From: Erwinia sorbitola
GTDB taxonomy: Bacteria > Pseudomonadota > Gammaproteobacteria > Enterobacterales > Enterobacteriaceae
Assembly: GCF_009738185.1 (NCBI RefSeq)
Contig: NZ_CP046509.1
Span: 1,367,501 to 1,431,500 of the forward strand
DNA: 64,000 nt
Direction: 5' to 3'
In this document: positions 47,967-56,662 of the stretch, in pieces
Layout: the number at the start of each line of letters is the position of its first letter
Numbering within the stretch: the stretch's first letter is position 1
Notes under the pieces: generated by a model
Databases searched by the model: none
Seen by the model: the letters and a program-made list of their open reading frames with translations, nothing else
What the model was told of the DNA's origin: nothing
Program-made: the position numbers and the translations under genes

Positions 47967-50693
47967 ATGGCTACAATTCATGTAGACGGTAAAGAATATG
48001 ATGTTGATGGTGCGGACAACCTGTTGCAGGCCTGTCTCTCCCTCGGCTTAGATATTCCTTATTTCTGCTGGCACCCGGCGCTCGGTAGCGTCGGTGCCTG
48101 CCGCCAGTGCGCGGTGAAGCAATTTCAGAATGCCGAAGACACTCGTGGTCGCCTGGTTATGTCCTGCATGACCCCGGCGTCTGACGGCACCTTTATCTCA
48201 ATTGATGATGGTGAAGCAAAAGAGTTCCGCGAAAGCGTGGTGGAGTGGTTAATGACCAACCACCCGCACGACTGCCCGGTGTGTGAAGAGGGCGGTAACT
48301 GTCATTTGCAGGATATGACAGTTATGACCGGACACAGCTTCCGTCGTTATCGCTTCACCAAACGTACCCACCGTAATCAGGATCTCGGCCCGTTCATCTC
48401 TCATGAAATGAACCGCTGTATTGCCTGTTATCGCTGCGTGCGTTACTACAAAGATTATGCTGACGGCACCGACCTCGGCGTTTACGGCGCACATGACAAC
48501 GTCTACTTCGGCCGCCCGGAAGATGGCGTACTGGAAAGCGAATTCTCCGGTAACCTGGTAGAAATCTGCCCAACTGGCGTGTTTACCGATAAAACCCACT
48601 CCGAGCGTTATAACCGTAAGTGGGATATGCAGTACGCGCCAAGCATCTGTCAGCAGTGCAGCATCGGCTGTAACACCAGCCCCGGTGAGCGCTATGGCGA
48701 GCTGCGCCGTATTGAAAACCGCTATAACGGCAGCGTAAACCACTATTTCCTCTGTGACCGTGGTCGTTTCGGCTATGGCTATGTGAACCTGAAAGATCGC
48801 CCGCGCCAGCCATTGCAGCGTCGCGGTGACGACTTGATTGTGTTGAATGCAGACCAGGCAATGCATGGTGCGGCGGATGTGCTGCGCCAGGCGAAGAGAG
48901 TGGTCGGCATTGGTTCCCCGCGTGCCAGCGTAGAAAGTAACTTTGCGCTGCGTGAGCTGGTCGGTGCGGATAACTTCTCTACCGGTATCGCCGCAGGTGA
49001 GCAGGCGCGTCTGGAGCTGATGCTTAAAGTGCTGCGTGATGGCGGTATTCATACCCCGGCGCTGCGCGAGATTGAAAGCTATGATGCGGTGCTGGTGCTG
49101 GGTGAAGATCTGACCCAGACCGGCGCGCGCGTGGCGCTGTCGGTGCGTCAGGCGGTGAAAGGTAAATCCCGCGAAATGGCCGCCGCACAGAAAGTGGCTG
49201 ACTGGCAGATTGCCGCGATTCTGAATATCGGGCAAAACGCTAAACATCCGCTGTTTGTGACTAACGTTGACCAGACACGCCTTGATGATATTGCCGCCTG
49301 GAGCTATCGCGCCCCGGTGGACGATCAGGCACGTCTTGGCTTCGCCATTGCACATGAGCTGGATAACAGCGCGCCAGCCGTCAGCGACCTTGATAAGTCA
49401 CTGGCAGGCAAAATCGACGTTATCGTTCAGGCCCTGAGCGGCGCGAAAAAGCCTCTGATTATCTCCGGCACCAACTCCGGTAGCGCAGCGATGATTGAAG
49501 CGGCCGCCAACGTGGCGAAAGCGCTCAAGAGTCGCGGTGCTGATGTCGGCATTACCCTGCTGGCATCAGCTGCCAACAGCGTGGGGCTGGGTATGATTGG
49601 CGGTATTCCCCTTGATGCTGCCCTCTCCGAGCTGGAGAGCGGTTCGGCTGATGCGGTGATCATCCTGGAAAACGATCTCTACCGTCACCTGCCGAAAGCG
49701 AAGGTGGACGCAGCGCTGGCGAATACGCCAAATGTGATCGTGCTCGATCATCAGCGTACCGCGACCACTGAAAAAGCCGGTCTGATCCTCTCGGCCGCCA
49801 GCTTTGCCGAAAGCGACGGCACGGTAGTAAACCAGGAGGGTCGCGCACAGCGTTTCTTCCAGGTTTATGACCCGGCTTACTACGACGAAAAAGTTCAGAT
49901 GCTGGAAAGCTGGCGCTGGCTGCACTCTCTGCAGAGCACCATCAACAGCCGCGAAGTGAGCTGGAGCCAGCTCGATCATGTTATCGATGCCTGTGTTGCT
50001 GCTCTCCCGCAGCTGGCCGGAATTAAAGACGCTGCACCTGATGCCAGCTTCCGTATTCGCGGTCAGAAACTGGCGCGCTCACCGCATCGTTCGAGCGGAC
50101 GTACCGCAATGCGCGCCAATATCAGCGTGCATGAACCGCGTCAGCCGCAGGATAAAGACACCATGTTTGCCTTCTCAATGGAAGGGAACAACCAGCCGGA
50201 TGCGGCACGTTCGCAGATTCCATTTGCCTGGGCACCAGGCTGGAACTCACCGCAGGCATGGAATAAATTCCAGGCCGAAGTGGGCGGTAAACTGCGTCAC
50301 GGCGATCCGGGTGTACGTCTGATTGAAGCTGGTGTCCCGCAGCTGGGCTGGTTCGAACATGTGCCTGCCGCCTTTACAGGTGCGGATAACGCATGGCGCG
50401 TTGCGCCATATTTCCACCTGTTCGGTAGCGAAGAAATGACCCAACGGGCACCGGTTATCCAGCAGCGTATGCCAGAAGCCTACGTAATGGTGAACCCGGA
50501 TGATGCCGCCAGACTTGGCGTGAATGCCGGAACGGCGGTTGAATTTAACTGCCAGGGTGAAACGCTGCGTCTGCCAGTTCGTTTCTCCAGCACGTTGCAG
50601 GCAGGGCAGGTGGGTCTGCCGCTCGGTTTACCGGGCATTCCACCGTTCCTGGCGGGTAGCGTCATCGACAATCTGCGGGAGGCAGTACAATGA
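47967..50693 (+). CDS. nuoG: NADH-quinone oxidoreductase subunit G
   Basis: The largest subunit, about 908 residues, carrying the [2Fe-2S] cluster N1b and [4Fe-4S] clusters N4, N5 and N7. N-terminal ferredoxin-like part: CWHPALGSVGACRQCAVK; N5 in HDCPVCEEGGNCHLQD; N4 in CIACYRCVRYY; the enterobacterial extra cluster N7 in CQQCSIGC. The rest is a molybdopterin-enzyme-like fold without cofactor. ATG at 47967 (MATIHVDG) is preferred; ATG at 47958 is also possible. It overlaps nuoH by 4 nt. Confidence 0.97.
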   Translation: MATIHVDGKEYDVDGADNLLQACLSLGLDIPYFCWHPALGSVGACRQCAVKQFQNAEDTRGRLVMSCMTPASDGTFISIDDGEAKEFRESVVEWLMTNHPHDCPVCEEGGNCHLQDMTVMTGHSFRRYRFTKRTHRNQDLGPFISHEMNRCIACYRCVRYYKDYADGTDLGVYGAHDNVYFGRPEDGVLESEFSGNLVEICPTGVFTDKTHSERYNRKWDMQYAPSICQQCSIGCNTSPGERYGELRRIENRYNGSVNHYFLCDRGRFGYGYVNLKDRPRQPLQRRGDDLIVLNADQAMHGAADVLRQAKRVVGIGSPRASVESNFALRELVGADNFSTGIAAGEQARLELMLKVLRDGGIHTPALREIESYDAVLVLGEDLTQTGARVALSVRQAVKGKSREMAAAQKVADWQIAAILNIGQNAKHPLFVTNVDQTRLDDIAAWSYRAPVDDQARLGFAIAHELDNSAPAVSDLDKSLAGKIDVIVQALSGAKKPLIISGTNSGSAAMIEAAANVAKALKSRGADVGITLLASAANSVGLGMIGGIPLDAALSELESGSADAVIILENDLYRHLPKAKVDAALANTPNVIVLDHQRTATTEKAGLILSAASFAESDGTVVNQEGRAQRFFQVYDPAYYDEKVQMLESWRWLHSLQSTINSREVSWSQLDHVIDACVAALPQLAGIKDAAPDASFRIRGQKLARSPHRSSGRTAMRANISVHEPRQPQDKDTMFAFSMEGNNQPDAARSQIPFAWAPGWNSPQAWNKFQAEVGGKLRHGDPGVRLIEAGVPQLGWFEHVPAAFTGADNAWRVAPYFHLFGSEEMTQRAPVIQQRMPEAYVMVNPDDAARLGVNAGTAVEFNCQGETLRLPVRFSSTLQAGQVGLPLGLPGIPPFLAGSVIDNLREAVQ

Positions 50694-51667
50694 GCTGGCT
50701 GACACCGGAAGTTATCGACGTGCTGATTGCCGTCGGCAAAGCGCTGGTTATCCTGTTAGTTGTGGTGGGATGCGGCGCATTTATGAGCTTTGGCGAGCGT
50801 CGTCTGCTCGGCCTGTTCCAGAACCGATACGGGCCAAACCGTGTCGGCTGGGGCGGATCGTTGCAGCTGGTCGCTGATATGATCAAGATGTTCTTTAAAG
50901 AGGACTGGATCCCACCGTTTACCGACCGTGTGATCTTTACCCTCGCTCCAATGATCGCTTTTACTTCGCTGCTGCTGGCGATGGCGATTGTGCCAGTCAC
51001 CTCCACCTGGATGGGCGCTGACCTCAATATCGGTCTGCTGTTCTTCCTGATGATGGCGGGTCTGGCGGTATATGCGGTGCTATTCGCGGGCTGGTCGAGT
51101 AATAACAAATACTCGCTGTTGGGTGCGATGCGTGCCTCAGCCCAGACCCTGAGCTACGAAGTGTTCCTCGGCCTGTCGCTGATGGGCGTAGTGGCGCAGG
51201 CTGGCTCGTTCAACATGGTTGACATTGTTAACAGCCAGGCGCACCTGTGGAACGTGATCCCTCAGTTCCTGGGCTTTATCACCTTCTGCATTGCCGGTGT
51301 GGCAGTGTGTCACCGCCATCCATTTGACCAGCCAGAAGCCGAGCAGGAGCTGGCCGATGGTTACCACATTGAATATGCCGGGATGAAATTCGGTCTGTTC
51401 TTCGTGGGGGAATACGTCGGGATCGTGACCGTATCATCGCTGATCGTTACGCTGTTCTTCGGCGGATGGTATGGCCCGTGGCTGCCACCAATTTTCTGGT
51501 TCGCGATTAAAACGGCATTCTTCATGATGATGTTCATCCTGATTCGTGCTGCGTTACCGCGTCCGCGCTATGACCAGGTGATGTCGTTCGGCTGGAAAGT
51601 TTGTCTGCCGTTGACGCTGTTGAATCTGCTGGCTACCGCCGCAGTCATTCTGTACACGGCGCAGTAA
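50690..51667 (+). CDS. nuoH: NADH-quinone oxidoreductase subunit H
   Basis: A 325-residue membrane subunit with about eight helices that links the peripheral arm to the membrane and helps form the quinone tunnel. Conserved loops: GERRLLGLFQNRYGPNRVGW, ADMIKMFFKEDWIPP, WSSNNKYSLLGAMRASAQTL, HPFDQPEAEQELADGYHIEY and IRAALPRPRYDQVMSFGWK. nuoI starts 13 nt downstream. Confidence 0.98.
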   Translation: MSWLTPEVIDVLIAVGKALVILLVVVGCGAFMSFGERRLLGLFQNRYGPNRVGWGGSLQLVADMIKMFFKEDWIPPFTDRVIFTLAPMIAFTSLLLAMAIVPVTSTWMGADLNIGLLFFLMMAGLAVYAVLFAGWSSNNKYSLLGAMRASAQTLSYEVFLGLSLMGVVAQAGSFNMVDIVNSQAHLWNVIPQFLGFITFCIAGVAVCHRHPFDQPEAEQELADGYHIEYAGMKFGLFFVGEYVGIVTVSSLIVTLFFGGWYGPWLPPIFWFAIKTAFFMMMFILIRAALPRPRYDQVMSFGWKVCLPLTLLNLLATAAVILYTAQ

Positions 51668-51680
51668 GGGGTTAAAGAAC

Positions 51681-52223
51681 ATGACATTGAAAGACCTTGT
51701 CGTTGGTTTCGGGACAACCGTACGCAGTATCTGGCTGATAGGCCTTAACGCCTTCGCCAAACGCGAAACCATGATGTATCCGGAAGAGCCGGTTTATCTG
51801 CCACCACGCTATCGTGGGCGCATCGTGCTCACGCGCGACCCGGACGGACAGGAGCGCTGCGTTGCCTGCAACCTGTGCGCTGTTGCCTGCCCTGTGGGCT
51901 GTATCTCGCTGCAAAAAGCAGAGATGGCCGATGGCCGCTGGTATCCGGAGTTCTTCCGTATTAACTTCTCGCGCTGCATTTTCTGTGGCCTGTGTGAAGA
52001 GGCTTGCCCGACCACTGCGATTCAGCTTACCCCAGATTTCGAACTGGGTGAGTTCAAGCGTCAGGATCTGGTGTATGAAAAAGAACACCTGCTGATTTCC
52101 GGCCCGGGTAAATACCCGGAATATAATTTCTACCGGATGGCGGGTATGGCGATCGACGGCAAAGAGAAAGGCGACGCAGAAAACGAAGCCAAACCCATCG
52201 ACGTCAAGGGCTTGTTACCTTAA
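51681..52223 (+). CDS. nuoI: NADH-quinone oxidoreductase subunit I
   Basis: A 180-residue ferredoxin-like subunit with two [4Fe-4S] clusters N6a and N6b. The two 4Cys motifs are CVACNLCAVACPVGC and CIFCGLCEEACPTTA (about residues 60-74 and 99-113). An N-terminal amphipathic segment (TTVRSIWLIGLNAFAKRET) attaches it to NuoH. It carries electrons from NuoG to N2 in NuoB. Confidence 0.98.
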   Translation: MTLKDLVVGFGTTVRSIWLIGLNAFAKRETMMYPEEPVYLPPRYRGRIVLTRDPDGQERCVACNLCAVACPVGCISLQKAEMADGRWYPEFFRINFSRCIFCGLCEEACPTTAIQLTPDFELGEFKRQDLVYEKEHLLISGPGKYPEYNFYRMAGMAIDGKEKGDAENEAKPIDVKGLLP

Positions 52224-52233
52224 GGAGCCAGGC

Positions 52234-52788
52234 ATGGAATTTGCTTTTTATGTTTGTGGGCTGGTAGCCGTGCTGGCGACGTTACGCGTCATCACACATA
52301 CCAACCCGGTACATGCGTTGCTGTACCTGATTATTTCTCTGCTGGCGGTTGCCGGGGTGTTCTTCTCGCTCGGAGCGTATTTCGCCGGAGCGCTGGAAAT
52401 CATCGTTTATGCCGGTGCGATCATGGTGCTGTTCGTCTTCGTGGTCATGATGCTGAACCTGGGCGGAGCGGAAGTTGAACAGGAGCGTCAGTGGCTGAAG
52501 CCGGGAATGTGGATTGGCCCGGCCGTGCTCTCACTGGTGTTACTGGTGGTGCTGGTTTATGCCATTCACGGCATTAACGACCAGGGCATCGACGGTAAGA
52601 TGATCGATGCAAAAGCCGTTGGTATCAGCCTGTTTGGCCCGTATGTTCTGGCCGTTGAGCTGGCCTCGATGCTGCTGCTGGCAGGTCTGGTGGTGGCATT
52701 CCACATCGGTCGCGAGCAGCGTTCCGGTGAGGTTCTGAGCAACCGCCCGGGTGATGCGGCGAAAAGTAATAAGGAGGAGCGGGTATGA
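52234..52788 (+). CDS. nuoJ: NADH-quinone oxidoreductase subunit J
   Basis: A 184-residue membrane subunit with five helices, among them FYVCGLVAVLATLRVIT, ALLYLIISLLAVAGVFFSLG, GALEIIVYAGAIMVLFVFVV (with the conserved Tyr of the pi-bulge helix) and VLSLVLLVVLVYAIHG. It couples quinone chemistry to the proton channels. It overlaps nuoK by 4 nt (ATGA). Confidence 0.97.
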   Translation: MEFAFYVCGLVAVLATLRVITHTNPVHALLYLIISLLAVAGVFFSLGAYFAGALEIIVYAGAIMVLFVFVVMMLNLGGAEVEQERQWLKPGMWIGPAVLSLVLLVVLVYAIHGINDQGIDGKMIDAKAVGISLFGPYVLAVELASMLLLAGLVVAFHIGREQRSGEVLSNRPGDAAKSNKEERV

Positions 52789-53087
52789 TCCCTCTACAGC
52801 ATGGTCTTATTCTGGCAGCCATTCTGTTTGTCCTCGGACTGACGGGTGTGGTGATCCGGCGCAATCTGCTGTTTATGTTGATTGGTCTCGAAATCATGAT
52901 TAACGCCGCAGCACTGGCGTTTGTGGTGGCGGGAAGCTACTGGGGACAGGCGGACGGGCAGGTGATGTATATCCTGGCAATCAGCCTGGCCGCGGCCGAG
53001 GCCAGCATTGGCCTGGCGCTGCTGTTGCAGCTCCATCGCCGCAGCCAGACCCTCAACATTGATAAAGTGAGCGAGATGCGCGGATGA
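52785..53087 (+). CDS. nuoK: NADH-quinone oxidoreductase subunit K
   Basis: A 100-residue, three-helix subunit (HGLILAAILFVLGLTGVVIR, NLLFMLIGLEIMINAAALAF, YILAISLAAAEASIGLALLL). The two conserved membrane Glu residues of the E-channel are in IGLEIMIN and AAAEASIG. It overlaps both neighbours (nuoJ and nuoL) by 4 nt, typical of tight translational coupling. Confidence 0.98.
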   Translation: MIPLQHGLILAAILFVLGLTGVVIRRNLLFMLIGLEIMINAAALAFVVAGSYWGQADGQVMYILAISLAAAEASIGLALLLQLHRRSQTLNIDKVSEMRG

Positions 53088-54922
53088 ACCTTCTCTATTT
53101 AACAATCCTGTTTCCGCTGATTGGCTTTTTACTGCTGGCCTTCTCCCGTGGCCGCTGGTCAGAAAACCTTTCTGCCACCGTGGGGATGGGATCTGTCGGC
53201 CTGGCGGCGCTGGTTGCTGCCTATGCAGGAATTGACTTCTTCAATAACGGGCAGCAGGTGTTTAACCAGGCCCTGTGGACGTGGATGCAGGTTGGTAACT
53301 TCAAGATTGACGTTAACCTGACGCTGGATGGCCTGTCGCTGACTATGCTGTCGGTAGTCACTGGCGTTGGCTTCCTGATCCATATGTTTGCCTCCTGGTA
53401 TATGCGCGGAGAAGAGGGCTACTCGCGCTTCTTCGCCTATACCAACCTGTTTATCGCCAGCATGGTTGTTCTGGTGCTGGCCGATAACCTGATGCTGATG
53501 TATCTCGGCTGGGAAGGCGTGGGTCTCTGCTCTTATCTGCTGATCGGCTTCTATTACACCAACCCGAATAACGGCGCGGCGGCAATGAAAGCCTTTATCA
53601 TCACCCGCGTGGGCGATGTGTTCCTGGCGTTTGCGTTGTTTATTCTCTACAACGAGCTGGGTACGCTGAACTTCCGCGAGATGATGGAGCTGGCACCTGC
53701 GCACTTTGCGGCAGACAACCATATGCTGCAATGGGCAACCCTGATGCTGTTAGGCGGTGCGGTAGGTAAATCTGCACAGCTGCCGCTGCAAACATGGCTG
53801 GCCGATGCGATGGCAGGCCCGACGCCGGTTTCGGCATTGATTCACGCCGCAACCATGGTGACAGCAGGTGTTTACCTGATTGCCCGTACTCATGGCCTGT
53901 TCCTGATGACGCCGGAAGTGCTGCATCTGGTCGGTATTATTGGTGCGGTAACGCTGGTGCTGGCAGGTTTCGCTGCGCTGGTGCAGACCGATATCAAGCG
54001 CGTGCTGGCTTACTCGACGATGAGTCAGATCGGCTATATGTTCCTGGCGCTGGGTGTACAAGCCTGGGACGCGGCGATCTTCCATCTGATGACTCATGCG
54101 TTCTTTAAAGCGCTGCTGTTCCTCTCTTCAGGTTCGGTTATTCTTGCCTGCCATCATGAACAGAACATCTTCAAGATGGGCGGCCTGCGCAAAAGTATCC
54201 CTCTGGTGTATGTCTGCTTCCTGGTCGGGGGGGCCGCACTGTCAGCGCTGCCGCTGATCACCGCAGGCTTCTTTAGTAAGGATGAGATTCTGGCGGGTGC
54301 GCTGGCTAACGGTCATCTGAACCTGATGATCGCGGGGCTGGCAGGGGCGTTTATGACCTCCCTCTACACCTTCCGTATGATCTTTATCACTTTCCACGGG
54401 GAAGAAAAAATTCACGCTCATGCAGGCAAGGGTATTACTCACCATCTGCCGCTGATTGTGCTGTTAATTCTCTCAACCTTTATTGGCGCGATGATTGTGC
54501 CTCCGCTGAAAGGCGTATTACCGGAAACCAGTGAACTGGCGCACGGTAGTGTGCTGACGTTAGAGATCGCGTCAGGCGTGGTGGCAATTGTTGGCATCCT
54601 GCTGGCGGCGGCACTGTGGCTGGGTAAACGTACCCTGGTAACAGCGATTGCCAACAGTGCGGTGGGCCGTTTCTTCAGTACCTGGTGGTTTGCCGCATGG
54701 GGCTTCGACTGGCTGTATGACAAAGTCTTTGTTAAGCCTTATCTCGGTGTTGCCTGGCTGCTGTCGCGCGATCCGCTGAATTCATTGATGAATATCCCTG
54801 CTTTGCTGGCGCGTGGCGCCAACAAAGGGCTGGTTGTCAGTGAAAACGGCTATCTGCGCTGGTATCTCGCCTCCATGAGTATCGGTGCCGTGGTGGTGCT
54901 GGCGCTGCTGCTGGCGATTTAA
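53084..54922 (+). CDS. nuoL: NADH-quinone oxidoreductase subunit L
   Basis: A 612-residue antiporter-like proton-pumping subunit at the distal end of the membrane arm. Core motifs: FIASMVVLVLADNLMLMYLG WEGVG region (conserved Glu), QLPLQTWLADAMAGPTPVSA, LIHAATMVTAGVYLI, LAYSTMSQIGYMF. The C-terminal part includes the long lateral helix that runs along the membrane arm. nuoM starts 213 nt later, after a palindromic repeat. Confidence 0.97.
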   Translation: MNLLYLTILFPLIGFLLLAFSRGRWSENLSATVGMGSVGLAALVAAYAGIDFFNNGQQVFNQALWTWMQVGNFKIDVNLTLDGLSLTMLSVVTGVGFLIHMFASWYMRGEEGYSRFFAYTNLFIASMVVLVLADNLMLMYLGWEGVGLCSYLLIGFYYTNPNNGAAAMKAFIITRVGDVFLAFALFILYNELGTLNFREMMELAPAHFAADNHMLQWATLMLLGGAVGKSAQLPLQTWLADAMAGPTPVSALIHAATMVTAGVYLIARTHGLFLMTPEVLHLVGIIGAVTLVLAGFAALVQTDIKRVLAYSTMSQIGYMFLALGVQAWDAAIFHLMTHAFFKALLFLSSGSVILACHHEQNIFKMGGLRKSIPLVYVCFLVGGAALSALPLITAGFFSKDEILAGALANGHLNLMIAGLAGAFMTSLYTFRMIFITFHGEEKIHAHAGKGITHHLPLIVLLILSTFIGAMIVPPLKGVLPETSELAHGSVLTLEIASGVVAIVGILLAAALWLGKRTLVTAIANSAVGRFFSTWWFAAWGFDWLYDKVFVKPYLGVAWLLSRDPLNSLMNIPALLARGANKGLVVSENGYLRWYLASMSIGAVVVLALLLAI

Positions 54923-54981
54923 AGGTTAGTGAGTGGGGTGGGGAGTACGATCCACCCCGGTTTAAAGAATGTTGATAATTA

Positions 54982-55113
54982 CCTGAAGGCTGGGCGTCAT
55001 CGGCGCAGTTAGTTTTGTCACCGCCAGCGCGGAGCAAGCGCAGCATACTGTTGTATGTGAGCATTGCGAGCACTGCCGGGGGCAAAAATGGCAAGCAAGA
55101 TAGCCCATTCAGG
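54982..55113. repeat. 132-bp palindromic (MITE-like) element between nuoL and nuoM
   Basis: Ends are inverted: CCTGAAGGCTGGGC at 54982-54995 and GCCCATTCAGG at 55103-55113. The interior is a long imperfect palindrome around CATACTGTTGTATG (55044-55057), with GGAGCAAGCG on one side and GCATTGCGAGCACTGCC on the other. It carries no ORF and is not ERIC. It probably belongs to a repeat family of Erwinia/Pantoea genomes, though I recall this only loosely. Confidence 0.7.
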
Positions 55114-55135
55114 CTTATAAAGGGAACAAATCGCC

Positions 55136-56656
55136 ATGTTATTACCTTGGCTAATATTCATCCCGTTTGTCGGTGGGTTACTGTGCTGGCAGCTGGAGCG
55201 CTTCGGGCCTAAGCTGCCACGCTGGATCGCACTGATCGCAATGGGGTTGACGTTTGTACTCTCTTTGCAACTGTGGCTGCAAGGTGACTACTCTCTCACG
55301 CAGGCGGCGGGTATTCCGCAGTGGCAATCTGAGTTCTCTGTGCCTTGGATCCCACGCTTCGGAATTGAGTTCCATCTGGCACTCGATGGCCTGTCGCTGC
55401 TGATGGTGGTGCTGACGGGACTGCTGGGCGTCATGGCGATCCTCTGTTCGTGGAATGAGATTGAGAAGTGGCAGGGTTTCTTCCACCTGAACCTGCTGTG
55501 GATCCTGGGCGGCGTTATCGGCGTGTTCCTTGCCGTTGACCTGTTCCTGTTCTTCTTCTTCTGGGAGATGATGCTGGTTCCGATGTACTTCCTGATTGCT
55601 CTCTGGGGCCACAAAGCCTCCGACGGGAAGACCCGAATCACCGCCGCAACCAAGTTCTTCATCTATACCCAGGCCAGCGGTCTGATCATGCTGATTGCCA
55701 TTCTGGCGCTGGTGTTTGTGCACTATAACGCCACCGGCGTGTGGACATTCAACTACGAACAGCTGTTAAAAACGCCAATGTCGCACACCGTCGAGTATCT
55801 GCTGATGCTGGGCTTCTTTATCGCCTTCGCGGTAAAAATGCCGGTAGTGCCGCTGCATGGATGGTTACCCGATGCCCACAGTCAGGCACCAACCGCAGGT
55901 TCTGTTGACCTGGCGGGGATCCTGCTGAAAACCGCTGCTTATGGTCTGTTGCGTTTTGCGCTGCCGCTGTTCCCGAATGCGTCAGCCGAATTTGCACCGA
56001 TTGCCATGTGGCTGGGGATTATTGGTATCTTCTACGGCGCATGGATGGCGTTCTCGCAGTACGATATTAAACGCCTGATTGCCTATACATCGATTTCCCA
56101 TATGGGCTTTGTGCTGATTGCTATCTACACCGGCAGCCAGCTGGCCTTCCAGGGTGCGGTGATCCAGATGATCGCTCACGGGCTTTCCGCTTCGGCGCTG
56201 TTTATTCTGTGCGGGCAGCTGTATGAGCGTCTGCATACCCGTGATATGCGTCAGATGGGTGGCCTGTGGTCACGTATCAAATGGCTGCCGGGTCTGTCGC
56301 TGTTCTTCGCCGTGGCTAACCTCGGGATGCCGGGTACCGGTAACTTCGTCGGTGAATTTATGATCCTGACGGGCAGCTTCCAGACGGTGCCGGTGATTAT
56401 TGTTATCGCCACCTTTGGTCTGGTGTTCGCCTCGGTTTACTCGCTGATCATGATGCAACGCGCATACTACGGCGCACCAAAATCAGAAACGCCGCTGCGC
56501 GGGATGTCAGCGCGTGAGTTCCTGATGATTATGGTGCTGGTGGTTCTGTTGGTGTTGCTGGGTGTTTATCCGCAGCCGATTCTGGATACCTCGCATGCTG
56601 CGATGAGCAATATTCAGCAGTGGTTTACTGCTTCAATTTCAACTACAAGGCCGTAA
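55136..56656 (+). CDS. nuoM: NADH-quinone oxidoreductase subunit M
   Basis: A 506-residue antiporter-like proton-pumping subunit with about 14 helices. Start MLLPWLIFIPFVGGLLCWQ; conserved LFFFFWEMMLVPMYFLIALW (channel Glu), FAVKMPVVPLHGWLPDAHSQ, APTAGSVDLAGILLKTAAYG and LIAYTSISHMGFVLIAIY. A few residues shorter than the E. coli protein. It starts 22 nt after the repeat element; nuoN follows after 6 nt. Confidence 0.97.
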   Translation: MLLPWLIFIPFVGGLLCWQLERFGPKLPRWIALIAMGLTFVLSLQLWLQGDYSLTQAAGIPQWQSEFSVPWIPRFGIEFHLALDGLSLLMVVLTGLLGVMAILCSWNEIEKWQGFFHLNLLWILGGVIGVFLAVDLFLFFFFWEMMLVPMYFLIALWGHKASDGKTRITAATKFFIYTQASGLIMLIAILALVFVHYNATGVWTFNYEQLLKTPMSHTVEYLLMLGFFIAFAVKMPVVPLHGWLPDAHSQAPTAGSVDLAGILLKTAAYGLLRFALPLFPNASAEFAPIAMWLGIIGIFYGAWMAFSQYDIKRLIAYTSISHMGFVLIAIYTGSQLAFQGAVIQMIAHGLSASALFILCGQLYERLHTRDMRQMGGLWSRIKWLPGLSLFFAVANLGMPGTGNFVGEFMILTGSFQTVPVIIVIATFGLVFASVYSLIMMQRAYYGAPKSETPLRGMSAREFLMIMVLVVLLVLLGVYPQPILDTSHAAMSNIQQWFTASISTTRP

Positions 56657-56662
56657 TTCGCC

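Noticed and set aside
48249..49355. Long minus-strand ORF (368 codons) opposite nuoG
   Set aside because: Fully antisense to a strongly conserved gene, with no recognisable domain; explained by GC-biased codon use of nuoG.
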